The position numbers and the translations under genes are program-made. Under the pieces are notes generated by a model. It made no database searches and was not told where the DNA came from. It saw only the letters and a program-made list of their open reading frames with translations. Shown in pieces: positions 9,901 to 13,696 of a stretch of DNA of 13,696 nt (position 1 is its first letter; every line of letters begins with the position of its first letter). This DNA comes from an uncultured Roseiflexaceae bacterium (GTDB lineage: Bacteria; Chloroflexota; Chloroflexia; Chloroflexales; Roseiflexaceae): NCBI GenBank assembly GCA_903868295.1, contig CAIPUQ010000417.1:1-13696 (forward strand), written 5' to 3'.

Positions 9901-10060
9901 CCAGGGGCACCGTGGTACGCGGTTTGGCCGCCGTAGATTGGGTGTTGACACCCATCAGATACGGCGTAACGAGCAAAATCCCGATGATGACGAGCCGCAA
10001 CAGCACATGCAGTCGGAACGGCATTCCATCGATTGTGGATTCTTTATTTTCGCGGCGCAT
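959..10060 (-). CDS. Giant modular secreted protein: lectin-like domain, four tandem modules, C-terminal BLIP-II/RCC1-like propeller
   Basis: The protein is about 3033 residues. I choose the ATG at 10060 because GAGGG lies 5 nt upstream; an in-frame ATG exists at 10117 but gives an unlikely leader. Domains (approximate residues): signal peptide 1-46 (LLRLVIIGILLV core); unrecognised beta-rich region 50-330; DUF11-like domain 337-461; Thr-rich linker; beta-sandwich 515-620; C-type lectin-like domain 624-754 with TWLGLTD, NWCSGEPN and NEDYVLI; Thr/Pro linker; four repeated modules at 808-1191, 1193-1581, 1601-1979 and 2026-2412; linker; three Ig-like repeats 2467-2719 (each with VCTV/GTC-type Cys pairs); linker; seven-repeat propeller 2754-3021; tail RTPTKTATPTP. 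Each module is a GW..ELNA..LYQ beta-sandwich followed by a Calx-beta-like domain (GTATxDTDFxIGTV, DYDGG, GEYA). No LPXTG, transmembrane anchor or catalytic motif was seen. The likely role is adhesion or glycan binding at the cell surface, by inference from the domains. The open frame has no interruption. Confidence 0.93.
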   Translation of the reverse strand: MRRENKESTIDGMPFRLHVLLRLVIIGILLVTPYLMGVNTQSTAAKPRTTVPLGTDVLTINGGGGAATNGSDGLRMAFNCIDGAEQVWFRNLVNYYDSDCGYGTSAITNGGNVSIALSIQNGSSTPVVFSNLVIWGATLWDSVDVLALSGSASVGTSMATTTGSGYALLEYTGTSTDAGVAGTYTLRREISYTYPNKYFTENYTVILPVGSPAVTIRVYKGGDTYPGGSDTGVGASTTSPYRSVQSIEPTSKQVLAFRETTAGTLAGGYSGVYTNANTIITSSSDVTVGTCYGTCTGIFDLETTPIDTGLVAQFKTTGATYAASGYRYGLDTVVQKADVSVSAAFDQSVANSTANLVFTLQNAYLDTVESATDFTFDFAIPAGLTISGAAVDNCGTDSLTAALGTRAFSMSMLIGPATVCTISVPVTAASAGVVSIDRTMVSSLSTTGADLNSNPMDVSNNVGTSSINFTFGAATATATTIGAATATATNTSGPTSTATNTSGPTATAVYVGTVAVPAGTTITTNSTNVALGSSFTLTGFTSTLVLAKVDVGSAAARFSIPTRTGLTRPDGSSTWTNLSQVAMYGTVANIQAALRSMTVTTSTAESVSLDVTVTPHDTAYDFNPANGHYYKWVNVVATFTNALNGAAATTYKGRPGYLLTLTSAAEAAFVYPQIYVTNQTWLGLTDAAVEGTFVWADGPEEGLAPTYTNWCSGEPNSATNEDYVLIGQRSSSNCFYDTFNTNTNIDGYIIEYGDATPFSESPSASMSITVAAPTATATNTPTSTQTPTPTLTASTTRTPQTPGVIPTTSNPAGTGDQGVRTMANTSFEINDSGCSMTTYEYAGMGDMRGWFTSHPSSNVTCNGVAYTPNRTGRVIELQKTAAYSYTPEDGSVYAELNADVASMLYQPLCLQDGDVITYSFAHRPRGTRTDVAEFRIGIPSGLTTGSVDADTYSRQIVRASTAQNNLTVTGATQTAYTDTTTNPTSISARNWGIYSGTHTLPSTGWAGIKNVGFYGISSSASNAGNNLDSITLGLKPVLDLGSSRDRSAGEAFTPQALKIRVNGRVGSGFKIALKMTDGTATPDTDFTIGTVTSSFGTATVAHTSGTDVWVITIPPGDYDGGVNAASGIGFLTVPVLYTTDATTESNEYAFFNLSEEDVDGATPAVLDLGDPTCDQSSKLDGVVYTITNDQYPTTSNPTGNGTQGSRTMVNTSFENVDSGCTMTTYQYAREEDMRGWFTTSPVGNAGCNGTAYTPNRTGRIIELQRQAVAGYTVQDGSYYAELNADYASMLYQPICFNNSDVLTYSFAHRPMGNRTDTAEMRIGIPAGLPAGSKSGDTYSRQIIRVATTQSSNIVTGGTQTVYTDTYNNTGSISAAKWAIYGGNHVLPSSGWSGIRNVGFVAIDGANAFTGNLLDAITLGLNPIIDLGSSRDRTATETGSPTSLNIRINGRVAANTKIALKRTSGTATTDTDFRIGTVSAGVYGNATVTHTVGSDTWLITIPAGDYDGGTIVANNNGGLTVPITYIYDKVSEGGEYVKFELSSASADGATPSLFSFGDPTCDRSEKLDGVVYSITSVDPTSTPTRTSTPTPSPTVAGVIPTTSNPTINVANAGSRVMANTSFELYDGTWTQMMNMTNMRGWKTTHRTSDTGYRVMEMWSFGSDSWYDALRGVAAPDGTRWVELNAYHASMLYQPICFADNEQFDFEFYHHPRSFSSNEIIELRFGIPSGLDAGSVAADTYSRQVLRGSTTSGATLAATATTLYDTYDGTLNESATVTTGNWVKYAGTHQLPAGWSGVRNLGFYGISPTGGSGNHLDKITINLQPIIDMGASRDRSSNEQVAPTSLNIRINGRISAGTKIALKQTSGTATSDTDFSIGTVSAGANGTAAVSHVTGSDTWLITIPAGDYDGGVVSGNNTGGLTIPITYAFDMVSEGTEYAVFDLSSNATDGATPDNYVLGDPTCDGSVKLDGAVYTITNVDPTNTPTLTPTQTFTPSQTPTATATYTPSMTSTATRTPSPTVVPTVAGVVPTTSNPTINTSIAGVRTMANTSFEVTDSSCSLNTGTWAYIRQEYMAGWFTAHPLSQESCNNNRSGPVSYRPIELNPRADSPDGRNVASLNAEVASFLYQKLCVSSGETFSFEFYHNAGVVGATRTDIAALRMGIPSGLPVGSVAADTYDREIIRASTTTNSAGVATSASKTDSSGTTSSAASVDRNWGKYSGTHTLPATGYDGIRNIGFFGIDSIGAGAGNLLDMISLGLDPLMDMGSSRDATIVEGGAGSINIRINGRVTAGTTIILRKVLGVAVSDSDFSIGTVSAGALGTASVTHTTGSDSWEIAVPVGDYDGGIFPSNNRGGLTIPVSYLYDVTNDTGEYAMFQLGAPGDDGASTNWNLADPTCDGSFKDDGVVHTITNLAPTATMTPVATATNTPTNTNTPTLTPTNTATMTPTNTPTSTFTPTFTMTPAVPTVVIPSLPDITEGASSINLSTVSAGGLAVTISSTSPSVCTVTGTTVTVVGPGTCQIDIDIAAGTVGGIRYAATKVTRSFVVKATQTMTFAPLTGKIYNSGDFALTASASSTLPVSYTAAPASVCTVSSGGMVSMLTPGTCTITAAQAGGLSGGLTYAAATAVVRSFTVSGVPQSITFGPLSSKHDYDPSFDLTATASSGLAVTYTTSNSMICDTTGRRLRIYTKGTCAVTAAQAGGTSAGVIYAAASTVVQSFAIDDNTPTLTKSSTPTPTVTNTPTKTLTMTPTPIPLMMKKGAVGASFVLGLLQNGTLVTWGMNKEFQANIAPCCGSGIDDIATGSNFAVVLKGGRVFGWGSNSLKQLTFPKTTAKDIIAIAAGQAHVLAVTKKGAVIAWGDNKSMQTKVPKSLKGVVAVAGGASHSLALTNKGTVVAWGSNTSGQTKVPVTLKDVTAISGGLDHSIALKKDGMVVAWGGNAYGQSTVPTILRDVKTISAGTQFSMALKNDGTAFGWGRNDSNQITIPAGFTGFFSVNAGYANSIIGLRNGGILVLGDMSNDVGVSRTPTKTATPTP
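2825..7640 (-). repeat. Four tandem modules of about 385 codons inside the giant gene
   Basis: Approximate DNA limits on the minus strand are 7640-6490, 6484-5320, 5260-4125 and 3985-2825. Each begins PTTSNP, then NTSFE, GWxT, a Glu-Leu-Asn-Ala (ELNA) or SLNAE stretch, SxLYQ, and IPSGL/IPAGL...DTYxR. It continues with a Calx-beta-like half (RINGR or RVNGR, DFxIGTV, GDYDGG) and closes with DPTCD..K.DG.V.(Y/H).IT. Modules 1 and 2 abut directly; the others are joined by Thr/Pro linkers. A 32-base stretch at 6173-6204 recurs exactly 1200 bases away at 4973-5004 with one mismatch, so at least part of modules 2 and 3 is recently duplicated or converted. Confidence 0.9.
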
Positions 10061-10065
10061 ACGTA

Positions 10066-10070
10066 CCCTC
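10066..10070 (-). promoter_or_regulatory. Ribosome-binding site that sets the giant gene start
   Basis: GAGGG on the minus strand lies 5 nt before the ATG at 10060. The upstream ATG at 10072 has AGGA only 2 nt away, too close, and the one at 10117 has no purine-rich site. The chosen start also gives a normal signal peptide with MRR at its basic end. Confidence 0.7.
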
Positions 10071-10147
10071 ATTATCCTGCTGGGCTGCCACCATCGGGTG
10101 CACAACCACCTAATCATCGCTTGTATACCTGACTACACAGATGAACT

Positions 10148-10177
10148 ATACTACACAGCCCCGTTTACAGAATTCAA
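10148..10177 (-). promoter_or_regulatory. Candidate sigma-70 type promoter of the giant gene
   Basis: On the minus strand TTGAAT (10177-10172) and TAGTAT (10153-10148) are 18 bp apart, about 90 bp upstream of the chosen start. A 9-bp direct repeat, ACTACACAG (plus strand 10132-10140 and 10150-10158, 18 bp apart), overlaps the -10 box and could be an operator half-site pair. Both points rest on motif reading only. Confidence 0.35.
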
Positions 10178-10517
10178 CGTTTTGATCGAATTCAGGTCTG
10201 TATCAGGTTCTCCGCTCGTCCTGCCTATCCATGGTTCTGTACCTTACAGGCAAAAAAAGCACGTAATGGCGCTATTTCCGCTTGCTGCATCTACACGCAA
10301 TGCCGGTCATCGCCGTCGACGCACGATTCTCACACATAATCTGTCACGGACTGGTAACGTCCCACGTTCTTTCGCCCGGTGTTGACAAAAGAGCAGCGCG
10401 GCACCTTGTGCCGTGAGAGAAAGACGCCGCGCACCGTGTTTTTGTTCCGTCTTCTCGTGAATCGCGCCAAGATACGTTTCTGCGCCGATCTGCATTCTCC
10501 GTTTGAATCAGCGCATA
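10178..10517. other. Intergenic stretch with no recognised gene
   Basis: This is the remainder of the spacer between the giant gene and the terminator of the middle gene. It contains a small inverted repeat CGGCAC-CTT-GTGCCG near 10409-10423 and short open frames on both strands (for example 62 codons on the minus strand, 10307-10495) with no ribosome-binding site or recognisable motif. I see no supported gene. Confidence 0.5.
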
Positions 10518-10565
10518 CCATAAAACACACCCCCCGCGCGGATGCGCGGGGGGTGTGTTTTATGG
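10518..10565 (-). terminator. Perfect 22-bp-arm hairpin, terminator of the middle gene
   Basis: The left arm 10518-10539 and right arm 10544-10565 are exact reverse complements around a GGAT loop. The stem has a central run of six C/G pairs (CCCCCCGCGC) and ends in AAAA/TTTT, so a terminator-like U-run is present on both strands within the stem. It lies about 70 bp past the stop of the middle gene and could act in both directions. It is longer and more perfect than the other two terminators and does not share their GGGACGCA core. Confidence 0.8.
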
Positions 10566-10613
10566 GTTTTCCGCCCTTCAAGACCTTGGACGAGTGTGTT
10601 CCGTCCGCCATAC

Positions 10614-10633
10614 CCATGCACGCAGGTGCATGG
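10614..10633 (-). other. Hairpin immediately after the stop of the middle gene
   Basis: CCATGCAC (10614-10621), loop GCAG, GTGCATGG (10626-10633) is directly adjacent to the TGA at 10636-10634. It is the 8-bp core of the stop-codon hairpin found at 936-961 and 13487-13512. Here the pairing does not extend through the stop codon because the outer bases differ. Confidence 0.75.
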
Positions 10634-12937
10634 TCAAGGGGTTGGCGTCGCGCTCTTGGTCGGGGTGCGTGATGCACCGACATCGTTGCTCTGGTCACCC
10701 AGCACAATGATGCGGCCGTTGCGCAAACCGAGGATCGTGTTCGAATAGCCAGCGTACGCGTTATTGATGTCGGTGTACTCGGCAGGGATAAACAGCTGAT
10801 TGTAGTTATTGCTGCCCCAGCCAAACACGATGCCGTCGTTTCGTACTGCCAATGAGAACTGGTTACCAGCGCTGATTTGCTTGATGTCTTTGGCGTTACT
10901 GGGAACGGCGGACTGGCCTTTGGCGTTGCCGCCCCATGCCACAACCGTGCCGTCCCTCTTGAGTGCCACGGTGTGGTTGAGACCACCGGCGACCTGAACC
11001 ACTGTCTTCAGACCGACTGGAACCTTGGTCTGACCGCTTTCGTTGGCGCCCCACGCGACGACCGTGCCATTGCTCTTGAGTGCCAGTGAGTGTGCCTTAC
11101 CTGCTGCGATGCTGACGACGCCCTTCAGCCCATTGGGAATGGTGGTCTGCTTGTGCCCGGCGTTGCCCCAAGCGATGACCAACCCATTTTTGGTCAAAGC
11201 CATACCATGTGATCCACCAGCAGCAATCGACACGATGTCTTTGCCGGCTGTGGCTGGGAACGTAATCTGCTTCAAGGTGTTGGCACCCCAGCCATACACC
11301 TTGCCGCCTTTGAGGGCAAGTGCGAAGTTGGTACCGACCGCGATGTCGTCGATACCCGACCCACAGCATGGTGGGATGCTGGACTGGAACTCACGATTCA
11401 TCCCCCAGCTGACCAAGGTTTTGTTCTGGAGCAATCCGAGCACGAACGATGCGCCCACAGCACCTTTCTGCATGAGGAAGGGGATGGGCGATGGCGTCAA
11501 CAATGGTACGACCGTTGCCGTCGGGCGACTCCCTGCGATAACACCCAAATTAACGGGGATTATTTTCGTAATACCGCCAATCACTACGATCAGCAATTCA
11601 CTTGCTATGGTCTTGCCACTGATGGTGACCGTGCAGCTCACGCCCGCAGGAATCGTTGCTTTACAGGTTGTTGCCTTGGTGAACGCCGTACCGTTCAAGG
11701 TGATGGAACTGACGGTCATCGGGCTTGTCGACGTATTTTTGAGGGTAATGACCTGCTCTTCACCAGGGTGGGTAAATTCGACCGCCGTACGTGATATGTT
11801 CAGTGCATAGCAGCTACCTGCACCACCCAACAATCCTGCATAGGTGCTCAGGTAGACATGGCCGGCTTTTTCATACAGGTACAGCACGTCACCATTAGTG
11901 TAGTCGATGGATGCACTCGATCGATCTGCTCCTGCCTCGACTAACTCGGTTGCGCTGAATGTCGAGCCGGAGTCGGTACTGTACTGCAAGTACAAATCAC
12001 TCCCGGTTTTGTTACCGCTGATAACATTGCCGCAGCTGTCCGCTGCCAAAGAACGGGTATCAGTATCGGTCGCTACAACAATTTTCGTATCAACGGTTTC
12101 ATCGGTCAGATTTACCCGTTCGAGATTTGAATCTCTGCCAGCCACATAAACGTATTTGTTAGTACCGTTGTTCGTGAGTGCACCGATAAAATAAGGTACA
12201 CCAGTGTAGAATTTCTCAGCACTCCAGGTGGTGCCACGATCTGCGCTGGTTTGCCATGTATCAAGATATGCACTTCGAAAAACGTAAATTGCATGTGTCA
12301 GAGGATCGATATAAATGCTTGTGAAAACAGAACCCGTTGTGCCGATTGTTTTTTCGGTCCATGTTGCACCCGCATCTGAGCTCACGTGGACTATCCAGCC
12401 CGGGTAGTCCGGAATTGCATAGAGGTAATCACCATCTACTGCCATGTGCATCGGAACCGGTACGCCACCCGTTGAAATAGTTATCGGTGCACCCCAGGTT
12501 GTGCCTGCATTGGTACTTTTTGAAATTTGATAGGAACCGATCCCACCGCTCTCTCTCCAGATTACATACAGTGTCCCATCGGCCGAGATACTCATCTCGC
12601 CATCGAACGCGGTCGTCGTCACACGCGTCGGTGCAGCGAACGTCGCTCCGCGATTCGTGCTCTTGGCAACCCAGATTCCGCTCGGATTCCAGAATAAAGC
12701 AAAAATAACACCGGTCGAACTGACGACCAACTTCCGCGTCCGACTCGCTGTCGCGATTGTGCTACCCGTACATGGTCCAGTCCCACAACTGATGTCGACT
12801 TGAATACTATCATTTAATGCGGTCAGTACGCGTGATTCGGCCCGAGCAATCGACCATTTGCCGTTCTGTGGGACCACGAGTGCGACAACCAACAACAACA
12901 ACGTCACTGGTGCAATCCATTTGTTCTTCGACGCCAT
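10634..12937 (-). CDS. Secreted Asp-box (sialidase-type) propeller protein with C-terminal BLIP-II/RCC1-like propeller
   Basis: This 767-residue protein starts at the ATG at 12937, with AGAAGG 8 nt upstream. The signal peptide is 1-33 (KNKWIAPVTLLLLVVALVV, then ARA-ES as the cleavage site). Residues about 36-370 form a beta-propeller-like region with five Asp-box motifs at 93-100 STNRGATF, 141-148 STNAGTTW, 186-193 SSDAGATW, 231-238 SADRGTTW and 320-327 STDSGSTF. Such boxes occur in sialidases and many non-enzymatic BNR proteins; I cannot identify a catalytic set. Residues about 378-440 resemble ASH/choice-of-anchor-D domains (VITLKNTSTSPMTVSSITL, CTVTISGK). A short Pro/Thr linker leads to a seven-repeat propeller, about 488-755, with a period near 39 residues (AxGxxHSLALKxxGTVVAWG), closer to BLIP-II than to longer RCC1 repeats. 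It ends RTPTKSATPTP. It probably acts outside the cell. It has its own promoter and terminator and is not in an operon with the giant gene. Confidence 0.93.
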   Translation of the reverse strand: MASKNKWIAPVTLLLLVVALVVPQNGKWSIARAESRVLTALNDSIQVDISCGTGPCTGSTIATASRTRKLVVSSTGVIFALFWNPSGIWVAKSTNRGATFAAPTRVTTTAFDGEMSISADGTLYVIWRESGGIGSYQISKSTNAGTTWGAPITISTGGVPVPMHMAVDGDYLYAIPDYPGWIVHVSSDAGATWTEKTIGTTGSVFTSIYIDPLTHAIYVFRSAYLDTWQTSADRGTTWSAEKFYTGVPYFIGALTNNGTNKYVYVAGRDSNLERVNLTDETVDTKIVVATDTDTRSLAADSCGNVISGNKTGSDLYLQYSTDSGSTFSATELVEAGADRSSASIDYTNGDVLYLYEKAGHVYLSTYAGLLGGAGSCYALNISRTAVEFTHPGEEQVITLKNTSTSPMTVSSITLNGTAFTKATTCKATIPAGVSCTVTISGKTIASELLIVVIGGITKIIPVNLGVIAGSRPTATVVPLLTPSPIPFLMQKGAVGASFVLGLLQNKTLVSWGMNREFQSSIPPCCGSGIDDIAVGTNFALALKGGKVYGWGANTLKQITFPATAGKDIVSIAAGGSHGMALTKNGLVIAWGNAGHKQTTIPNGLKGVVSIAAGKAHSLALKSNGTVVAWGANESGQTKVPVGLKTVVQVAGGLNHTVALKRDGTVVAWGGNAKGQSAVPSNAKDIKQISAGNQFSLAVRNDGIVFGWGSNNYNQLFIPAEYTDINNAYAGYSNTILGLRNGRIIVLGDQSNDVGASRTPTKSATPTP

Positions 12938-12945
12938 GAATGTTA

Positions 12946-12951
12946 CCTTCT
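12946..12951 (-). promoter_or_regulatory. Ribosome-binding site of the middle gene
   Basis: AGAAGG on the minus strand, 8 nt before the ATG at 12937, supports the start that gives a complete signal peptide. Confidence 0.7.
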
Positions 12952-12959
12952 TTCTTTAC

Positions 12960-12988
12960 ATTATGAAGTATCGCACACAATTAATTAA
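12960..12988 (-). promoter_or_regulatory. Candidate promoter of the middle gene
   Basis: On the minus strand TTAATT (12988-12983) and CATAAT (12965-12960) are 17 bp apart and end about 22 bp before the start codon, within an AT-rich patch. Both boxes are imperfect, and the leader would be very short, so this is a weak call. Confidence 0.3.
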
Positions 12989-13104
12989 TTTTACATTTTT
13001 GTAAGATTTGCTTGGTTTACATTACTTTATGCATAACGCATCCAAAAAGCTGTCTGGTTCTTTTTTCATACTGCGGGTGAGGTCCGCGTTCAATCGAAAT
13101 ACGG

Positions 13105-13135
13105 GCGAGGTAACCCGCTGCGCGGGGTACCTCGC
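13105..13135. repeat. Imperfect inverted repeat in the spacer upstream of the middle gene
   Basis: GCGAGGTAACCCGC (13105-13118) pairs with GCGGGGTACCTCGC (13122-13135) with one mismatch and a 3-base loop. It lies between the middle gene and the terminator of the third gene. There is no T-run on either side, so it is more likely a palindromic repeat or a regulatory stem than a terminator. Confidence 0.6.
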
Positions 13136-13160
13136 TTCTATTGCACTGCTTGCCCCCACA

Positions 13161-13188
13161 TCCCGTACGCGGCATGATGCGGCCTGCG
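13161..13188. repeat. Short copy of the GCGGCCTGC repeat segment
   Basis: TCCCGTACGCGGCATGATGC followed by GGCCTGCG repeats the first half of the block at 13209-13280 about 50 bp away, and of the block at 742-812. It lacks the palindrome, so this copy is partial. Confidence 0.65.
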
Positions 13189-13208
13189 ATTACATCCTAT
13201 GCCCACCC

Positions 13209-13280
13209 CTCCCGTACGGCCGCGGCATGCTGCGGCCTGCAGAAAGCATGTTGAGCGGGGTTTATTGCAATAAACCCCGC
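13209..13280. repeat. Intergenic repeat block with perfect 26-bp palindrome
   Basis: This copy begins CTCCCGTACGGCC, contains GCTGCGGCCTGCAGAAAG and ends with the palindrome at 13255-13280 (core GTTTATTGCAATAAAC), which is identical in all 26 bases to 787-812. It lies just past the terminator of the third gene, as the other copy does for the giant gene. Confidence 0.8.
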
Positions 13281-13324
13281 TTCAATGAATCTGCCCGCCT
13301 CGCTCAAATTATCCCCGCCAAAAA

Positions 13325-13362
13325 AATACATCGGGACGCATCGTCGTGCGTCCCGATGTATT
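13325..13362 (-). terminator. Rho-independent terminator of the third gene
   Basis: AATACATCGGGACGCA (13325-13340) and TGCGTCCCGATGTATT (13347-13362) are exact reverse complements with a 6-base loop. On the minus strand the stem runs into a T-tract (13320-13326 reads A on the plus strand). It is about 150 bp past the stop; the tandem repeat fills the gap. It shares the GGGACGCA core with the terminator at 842-873. Confidence 0.85.
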
Positions 13363-13400
13363 ATTCTCAAACTGCAATCCGAACCGACGTATCCGTCATC

Positions 13401-13500
13401 CATGACCATGCACGCAGTTCACTTCGTCTATGACCATGCACGCAGTTCACTTCGTCTATGACCATGCACGCAGTTCACTTCGTCTATGACCATGCACGCA
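13401..13500. repeat. Tandem 28-bp repeat, about 3.6 copies, beside the third gene stop
   Basis: Units lie at 13401-13428, 13429-13456, 13457-13484 and a partial at 13485-13500. Each reads (T/C)ATGACCATGCACGCAG then TTCACTTCGTC; the only difference seen among the full units is the first base. Each unit contains TGACCATGCAC, the left arm of the stop-codon hairpin, while only one matching right arm exists (13502-13512). This makes it a candidate variable-number repeat. Confidence 0.95.
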
Positions 13501-13512
13501 GGTGCATGGTCA
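13487..13512 (-). other. Hairpin that contains the stop codon of the third gene
   Basis: TGACCATGCAC (13487-13497) pairs exactly with GTGCATGGTCA (13502-13512) around a GCAG loop. The TGA stop (13512-13510) is at the stem base, as in the giant gene. The three upstream copies of the left arm in the tandem repeat could pair with the same right arm instead. Confidence 0.75.
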
Positions 13513-13696
13513 AGGAGTTGGCGTCGCGCTCTTGGTCGGGGTGCGTGATGCGTTCACACCGTTGCTCTGGTCACCCAGCACAATGATGCGGCCGTTGCGC
13601 AAACCGAGGATGGTGTTGGAGTACCCGGCATTGGCGTTGAAGATGTCGGTGTACTCTGCAGGGATGAACAACTGATTGAACTCGTTGCTGCCCCAG
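13510..13696 (-). CDS. C-terminal end of a third secreted protein with the same propeller
   Basis: Sixty-two codons are visible before the right edge, from WGSNEFNQLFIPAEYTD to RTPTKSATPTP and TGA. The visible part is nearly identical to the end of the middle gene (WGSNNYNQLFIPAEYTD, then GYSNTILGLRNGRIIVLGDQ in both) and less close to the giant gene. It is therefore the last one to two repeats of the shared BLIP-II/RCC1-like propeller plus the common tail. What lies N-terminal to it cannot be seen; by analogy it is probably a different ectodomain. Confidence 0.92.
   Translation of the reverse strand, partial: WGSNEFNQLFIPAEYTDIFNANAGYSNTILGLRNGRIIVLGDQSNGVNASRTPTKSATPTP

Noticed and set aside
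13008..13433. Plus-strand 141-codon frame crossing the spacer
   Set aside because: It reads through the inverted repeat, the palindrome block and the terminator hairpin, so it cannot be a conserved protein.
13401..13500. CRISPR-like array
   Set aside because: Units of 28 bp are directly adjacent with no spacers between them and no cas genes are near. It is a simple tandem repeat.
10061..13509. Nearly equal spacer lengths (573 and 572 bp) upstream of the two complete genes
   Set aside because: The two spacers show no obvious common sequence apart from the stop-codon hairpin, so the equal length is probably chance.

Overview
The window carries a cluster of very large or modular secreted-protein genes, all on the minus strand, and nothing that looks metabolic or informational. 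Three features suggest a filamentous or gliding member of the Chloroflexota: long Thr/Pro linkers (NTPTNTNTPTLTPTNT type), tandem beta-sandwich modules and moderately GC-rich DNA with AT-rich spacers. This assignment is inference from style; no rRNA or housekeeping gene is present to prove it.

In minus-strand reading order (right to left) the layout is as follows. (1) 13510-13696 is the last 62 codons of a gene entering from the right edge. (2) 10634-12937 is a 767-residue secreted protein with a signal peptide, a sialidase-type Asp-box propeller, an ASH/choice-of-anchor-D-like domain and a C-terminal 7-repeat BLIP-II/RCC1-like propeller. (3) 959-10060 is a giant protein of about 3033 residues. 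Its order is signal peptide, unrecognised N-terminal domain, DUF11-like domain, C-type lectin-like domain, four tandem modules of roughly 385 residues (GW-ELNA-LYQ beta-sandwich plus Calx-beta-like), three Ig-like repeats, and the same C-terminal propeller. (4) About 131-440 is a truncated remnant resembling the N-terminus of the giant gene. (5) 1-55 is the start of another gene with a signal-peptide-like N-terminus, running off the left edge.

The three visible 3' ends are alike. Each has the same propeller ending, the same last residues (RTPTK[T/S]ATPTP), a TGA stop in or beside a short hairpin, and a strong terminator-type hairpin downstream. Two of the three also share a 26-bp palindrome and a GCGGCCTGC block. 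The N-terminal parts are unrelated. The cluster therefore looks like paralogous surface or secreted proteins in which a common C-terminal cassette, with its 3' flank, is joined to different binding or enzyme-like ectodomains. A variable 28-bp tandem repeat carrying one arm of the stop-codon hairpin lies after the third gene.

Spacers of about 570 bp separate the complete genes. They hold probable promoters, terminators and palindromic repeats, but no convincing small genes. No CRISPR array, tRNA, rRNA or transposase was seen.
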